DNA of 64,000 nt, taken from JAWLBY01 sp041687455 (GTDB lineage Bacteria > Pseudomonadota > Gammaproteobacteria > Xanthomonadales > Xanthomonadaceae). The notes beneath the pieces were generated by a model, which saw only the letters and a list, made by a program, of their open reading frames with translations, had not been told where the DNA came from and ran no database searches. Below are positions 61,998 to 64,000 of the stretch, in pieces (positions within the stretch are counted from its first letter, which is position 1; each line of letters opens with the position of its first letter). The position numbers and the translations under genes are program-made. The DNA is taken from positions 33,798-97,797 of the forward strand of contig JAWLBY010000016.1 in NCBI GenBank assembly GCA_041687455.1, given 5' to 3'.

Positions 61998-62993
61998 ATG
62001 CGAAAGTTGGAAGACAGAAGCATTTCGGATCTTGCAGCGCTACTGAATCCAAGGCGCTATCAACCGACAGCATCGAGTTCCATGCGGCTACCGCCGACAA
62101 GCAGGGCCGACGAACAATCGCCCGGTGCTGATGGCATTGCGCCGATGGCCGTGCTCGTTTACGAGCAGGGGCAGATGATCGCCGCGGTCGGCATTGAGAG
62201 TGATCAGATCGAAATAGGCCGCAGCCCGGTGTGCGGTATCAGGGTTCGTGACCCATCGGTGTCCAGAAGACACTGCGTGTTGATGACGGTTGATGGCAAT
62301 CCAACATTGCTCGATCTTTGTTCAGCCAACGGCACGGTCGTGGATGGGCGGAGGGTCGAGTCCGTGGTCGTTACCGAAGGGGCAACCGCGACAGTTGGTA
62401 GGGTGGTGCTAAAATTCGTTCGGGTAGGCTCCCCGGAATGGCATGTTCATTGCGTGCAATTCAGGCAGATCTACACCGATGAGCATACGGGACTGTTGAA
62501 CAGGCGGGGCCTTCGAATGCGTACGGAGGCGTGGCACGCCTCGGCTTCAGCGGATGAATTTCTCGGACTGCTCATGCTTGATATTGACCACTTCAAGGCG
62601 GTGAACGATGGATTCGGGCATCTGGCCGGGGACGCGGTGATCGAGCATGTTGCGAGCATGATTCATGAGCTTGTTCCGGCGAATGGATGTGCTGCCCGAC
62701 TCGGTGGGGAAGAGTTCGCGGTATTCTTCACGGATTGTTCGTTGGAGCAACTGGAGCATGTGGCAGAGCAGCTTAGGAGCGCTGTCGAACTCAATCCGGC
62801 GATCGCTGACGGGAACAGGATTCCTGCGACAATCAGTATTGGCGGATCACTGCTGTCGGCTAGTGAGGAGGCGCTCCGCCCGATGTTTGTCGAGGCGGAC
62901 TCTGCGCTCTATGAGGCCAAGGCCGCCGGACGGAACCGGTGCTCCATTCGACGGCAGTCGGCTCGGCCTGTCGCAGCAGAAGTGGCTGTCTGA
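61998..62993 (+). CDS. FHA-GGDEF diguanylate cyclase
   Basis: 331 residues. Residues ~55-145 form an FHA domain (IEIGRSPVCGIRVRDPSVSRRHCVLM, LLDLCSANGTVVDGRRV), a phosphothreonine-binding module. Residues ~160-315 form a GGDEF domain: YTDEHTGLLNRRGL, MLDIDHFKAVNDGFGHLAGDAVI and the active-site ARLGGEEFAVFF (GGEEF). An RxxD inhibitory site is not evident. ATG 61998 follows GGGGGA. An FHA-cyclase beside a histidine kinase, with a Ser/Thr kinase elsewhere in the window, suggests phospho-dependent control; this is inference. Confidence 0.92.
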   Translation: MRKLEDRSISDLAALLNPRRYQPTASSSMRLPPTSRADEQSPGADGIAPMAVLVYEQGQMIAAVGIESDQIEIGRSPVCGIRVRDPSVSRRHCVLMTVDGNPTLLDLCSANGTVVDGRRVESVVVTEGATATVGRVVLKFVRVGSPEWHVHCVQFRQIYTDEHTGLLNRRGLRMRTEAWHASASADEFLGLLMLDIDHFKAVNDGFGHLAGDAVIEHVASMIHELVPANGCAARLGGEEFAVFFTDCSLEQLEHVAEQLRSAVELNPAIADGNRIPATISIGGSLLSASEEALRPMFVEADSALYEAKAAGRNRCSIRRQSARPVAAEVAV

Positions 62994-63144
62994 TGCGGGG
63001 GGGGCATCGTCGCTGGATTCGCTGGGTCGGCTCAGTGATGCGCAACACTGGGAATGGTGTTTCACTCGAGTTCCAACTATGCTGGCGGTGGCGCTTCGGC
63101 CCCGATTTCGGTAGCCGGGTCCGAGTGTAGTCTGATGGGGAAGT

Positions 63145-63705
63145 ATGGCCACCGAGAACGCGAAGCTGACCCAGCTTCTTCGCCGCTGGAGCGGAGGAGA
63201 TCAGTCTGCCGGCGGGCTTGTGCTGCAGCTTGTTTACCAGCGGATCAGGCAACTCGCTGCCCGCAAGCTGGGCGAAGGTGCTGGCGGGCGATCCGGACTC
63301 GACCCTACAGAGCTCGCAAACGAGCTGATAGTCAATCTGCTTGAGGCGAACATCGATTGGAATGATCGCGTCCATTTCTTCAAGACAGTTGCTGTGGCGA
63401 TGCGCAATATCCTCTGCGACATTGCTCGCCGCGACGCTGCTGAAAAGCATGGGGGTGGGCTTACGAGGGTCACATTGCGTGCGGTCGACGGAGATGAATC
63501 GGCTGGCAGTAGCGCAGAATCGCTCTACGACGCTCTTTCGGCGTTGCGTTCCGAGTACCCACGCAAGGCAGAGGTTATCGAGTTGAGCTATTTGGTTGGA
63601 CTTGGCCTCGAGGAGGTAGCTCGAGTGCTGGATACGTCCGTTTCGACAGTTTCCAGGGACCTCCGTTTCGCTCGAGCTTGGCTCAAGGAGCGGTTAAGGG
63701 AATAA
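63145..63705 (+). CDS. ECF sigma factor of the TIGR02999/kinase-associated type
   Basis: 186 residues. LTQLLRRWSGGDQSAGGLVLQLVYQRIRQLAARKL, then LDPTELANELIVNLLEANIDWNDRVHFFKTVAVAMRNILCDIARRDAAEKHGGG and, for region 4, AEVIELSYLVGLGLEEVARVLDTSVSTVSRDLRFARAWLKERL. This HFFxxxAxxMRxxLxDxARxxxAxKRGGG signature is that of sigma factors normally followed by a Ser/Thr kinase with TPRs. Here the next 300 bases are insertion-sequence debris and no kinase follows within the window. Confidence 0.9.
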   Translation: MATENAKLTQLLRRWSGGDQSAGGLVLQLVYQRIRQLAARKLGEGAGGRSGLDPTELANELIVNLLEANIDWNDRVHFFKTVAVAMRNILCDIARRDAAEKHGGGLTRVTLRAVDGDESAGSSAESLYDALSALRSEYPRKAEVIELSYLVGLGLEEVARVLDTSVSTVSRDLRFARAWLKERLRE

Positions 63706-63873
63706 TCCTTGCGTAAGCGGGAAATGAGCGACGTTCTTCTCGATCCCCCGCGCGGAGAATCGCCCACAGTACACAGCGCCTGCGCCGATGTCCCCTGAGA
63801 CAGTCACCCCTTCCCAAATACTGAAAAAAAAGGGGGCTTCACCGGATCAGGTGGGTAGCTTAGCCTCTGGCGG

Positions 63874-63903
63874 ATGAGAGATACCCAGCTTTACCAGCAG
63901 ATG
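63874..63903 (+). pseudogene. possible 5' stub of an ISL3-type transposase
   Basis: ATG 63874 encodes MRDTQLYQQM and then departs from the family. The first residues match the usual MRDxxLYxxLLGL start of ISL3-family transposases. The sequence then runs into the repeats of the feature below, as if another element had inserted after codon nine. Ten residues are weak evidence. Confidence 0.4.
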
Positions 63904-63906
63904 CGT

Positions 63907-64000
63907 ATTTCGGTCCATCGTGACCGCCCATTTCGGTAACCCGTGACCGGTCGTTTCGGTAAGGCGTGACCGCCTGTTTCGGTCGATCGTGACCGATTTC
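63907..64000. mobile_element. IS21-type element end (multiple TTTCGGT-CGTGACCG repeats), continues past the window
   Basis: TTTCGGT(4N)CGTGACCG blocks start at 63907, 63930, 63954 and 63978, a 23-24 base period. Short repeats of this type at the ends are typical of IS21-family elements, where IstA binds. No istA or istB is in the window, so only the terminal repeats are seen. The element probably continues to the right. Confidence 0.55.

Overview
The window looks like a chromosomal segment of a high-GC gammaproteobacterium, most likely a member of the Xanthomonadales/Lysobacterales. Three things point there. The housekeeping order rpsT / murJ - ribF - ileS - lspA - (cupin) - ispH is the gammaproteobacterial one. 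The spacers carry REP palindromes with a GGCTTCAGCC core. Several exported proteins end in a [IV]F-x-x-GF-[ED] tail of a type I associate with this order. The assignment is inference; no 16S rRNA is present. A run of exactly 100 N (6587-6686) is a scaffold gap inside a repeat array.

Layout. 1-13.4 kb is core genome: partial uvrA (reverse), rplU-rpmA-obg, rpsT (reverse), murJ, ribF-ileS, lspA-cupin-ispH and tRNA-Thr(CGU). The spacers here are full of REP elements (tandem arrays of about 117 bp and about 83 bp periods) and GGGATTC heptamer arrays. 13.5-16.1 kb, directly after the tRNA gene, is a compositionally different two-gene reverse operon: a PvuII-like DNA methyltransferase and a HEAT-repeat protein with a possible PD-(D/E)xK nuclease core. 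It is a candidate restriction-modification or defence module. 16.3-24.1 kb holds a PhzF-like enzyme, a DUF2279 protein, an AgcS sodium/amino-acid symporter, a DUF349 protein, a YjfB-like protein and exonuclease III, followed by a decayed DUF2269 membrane-protein gene.

25-40.8 kb is rich in exported and regulatory proteins: a secreted trypsin-like peptidase, an ECF sigma/membrane protein/S41 peptidase operon, class I fumarase, a CZB zinc-binding protein, a GNAT, an alpha/beta hydrolase, a di-haem peroxidase-like protein, a Tat-exported Gfo/Idh/MocA oxidoreductase, and several secreted proteins with the FxxGFE-type tail. 41.0-50.6 kb holds a serine/threonine kinase with TPRs, a secreted CARDB/DUF11-like protein and a 1312-residue exported propeller/PKD/di-haem protein.

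51.0-63.7 kb is one long co-directional block: EAL protein, AraC regulator, small protein, five type IV pilin-like genes ending in an unusually large PilX-like protein, hybrid histidine kinase, DUF1631 protein, FHA-GGDEF diguanylate cyclase and an ECF sigma factor. It reads as a pilus locus wired to c-di-GMP and phosphorelay signalling. The right edge (63.8-64.0 kb) is insertion-sequence debris: apparently the first codons of an ISL3-type transposase cut by an IS21-type end.

All functional calls come from reading motifs and lengths by eye; no database search was run.
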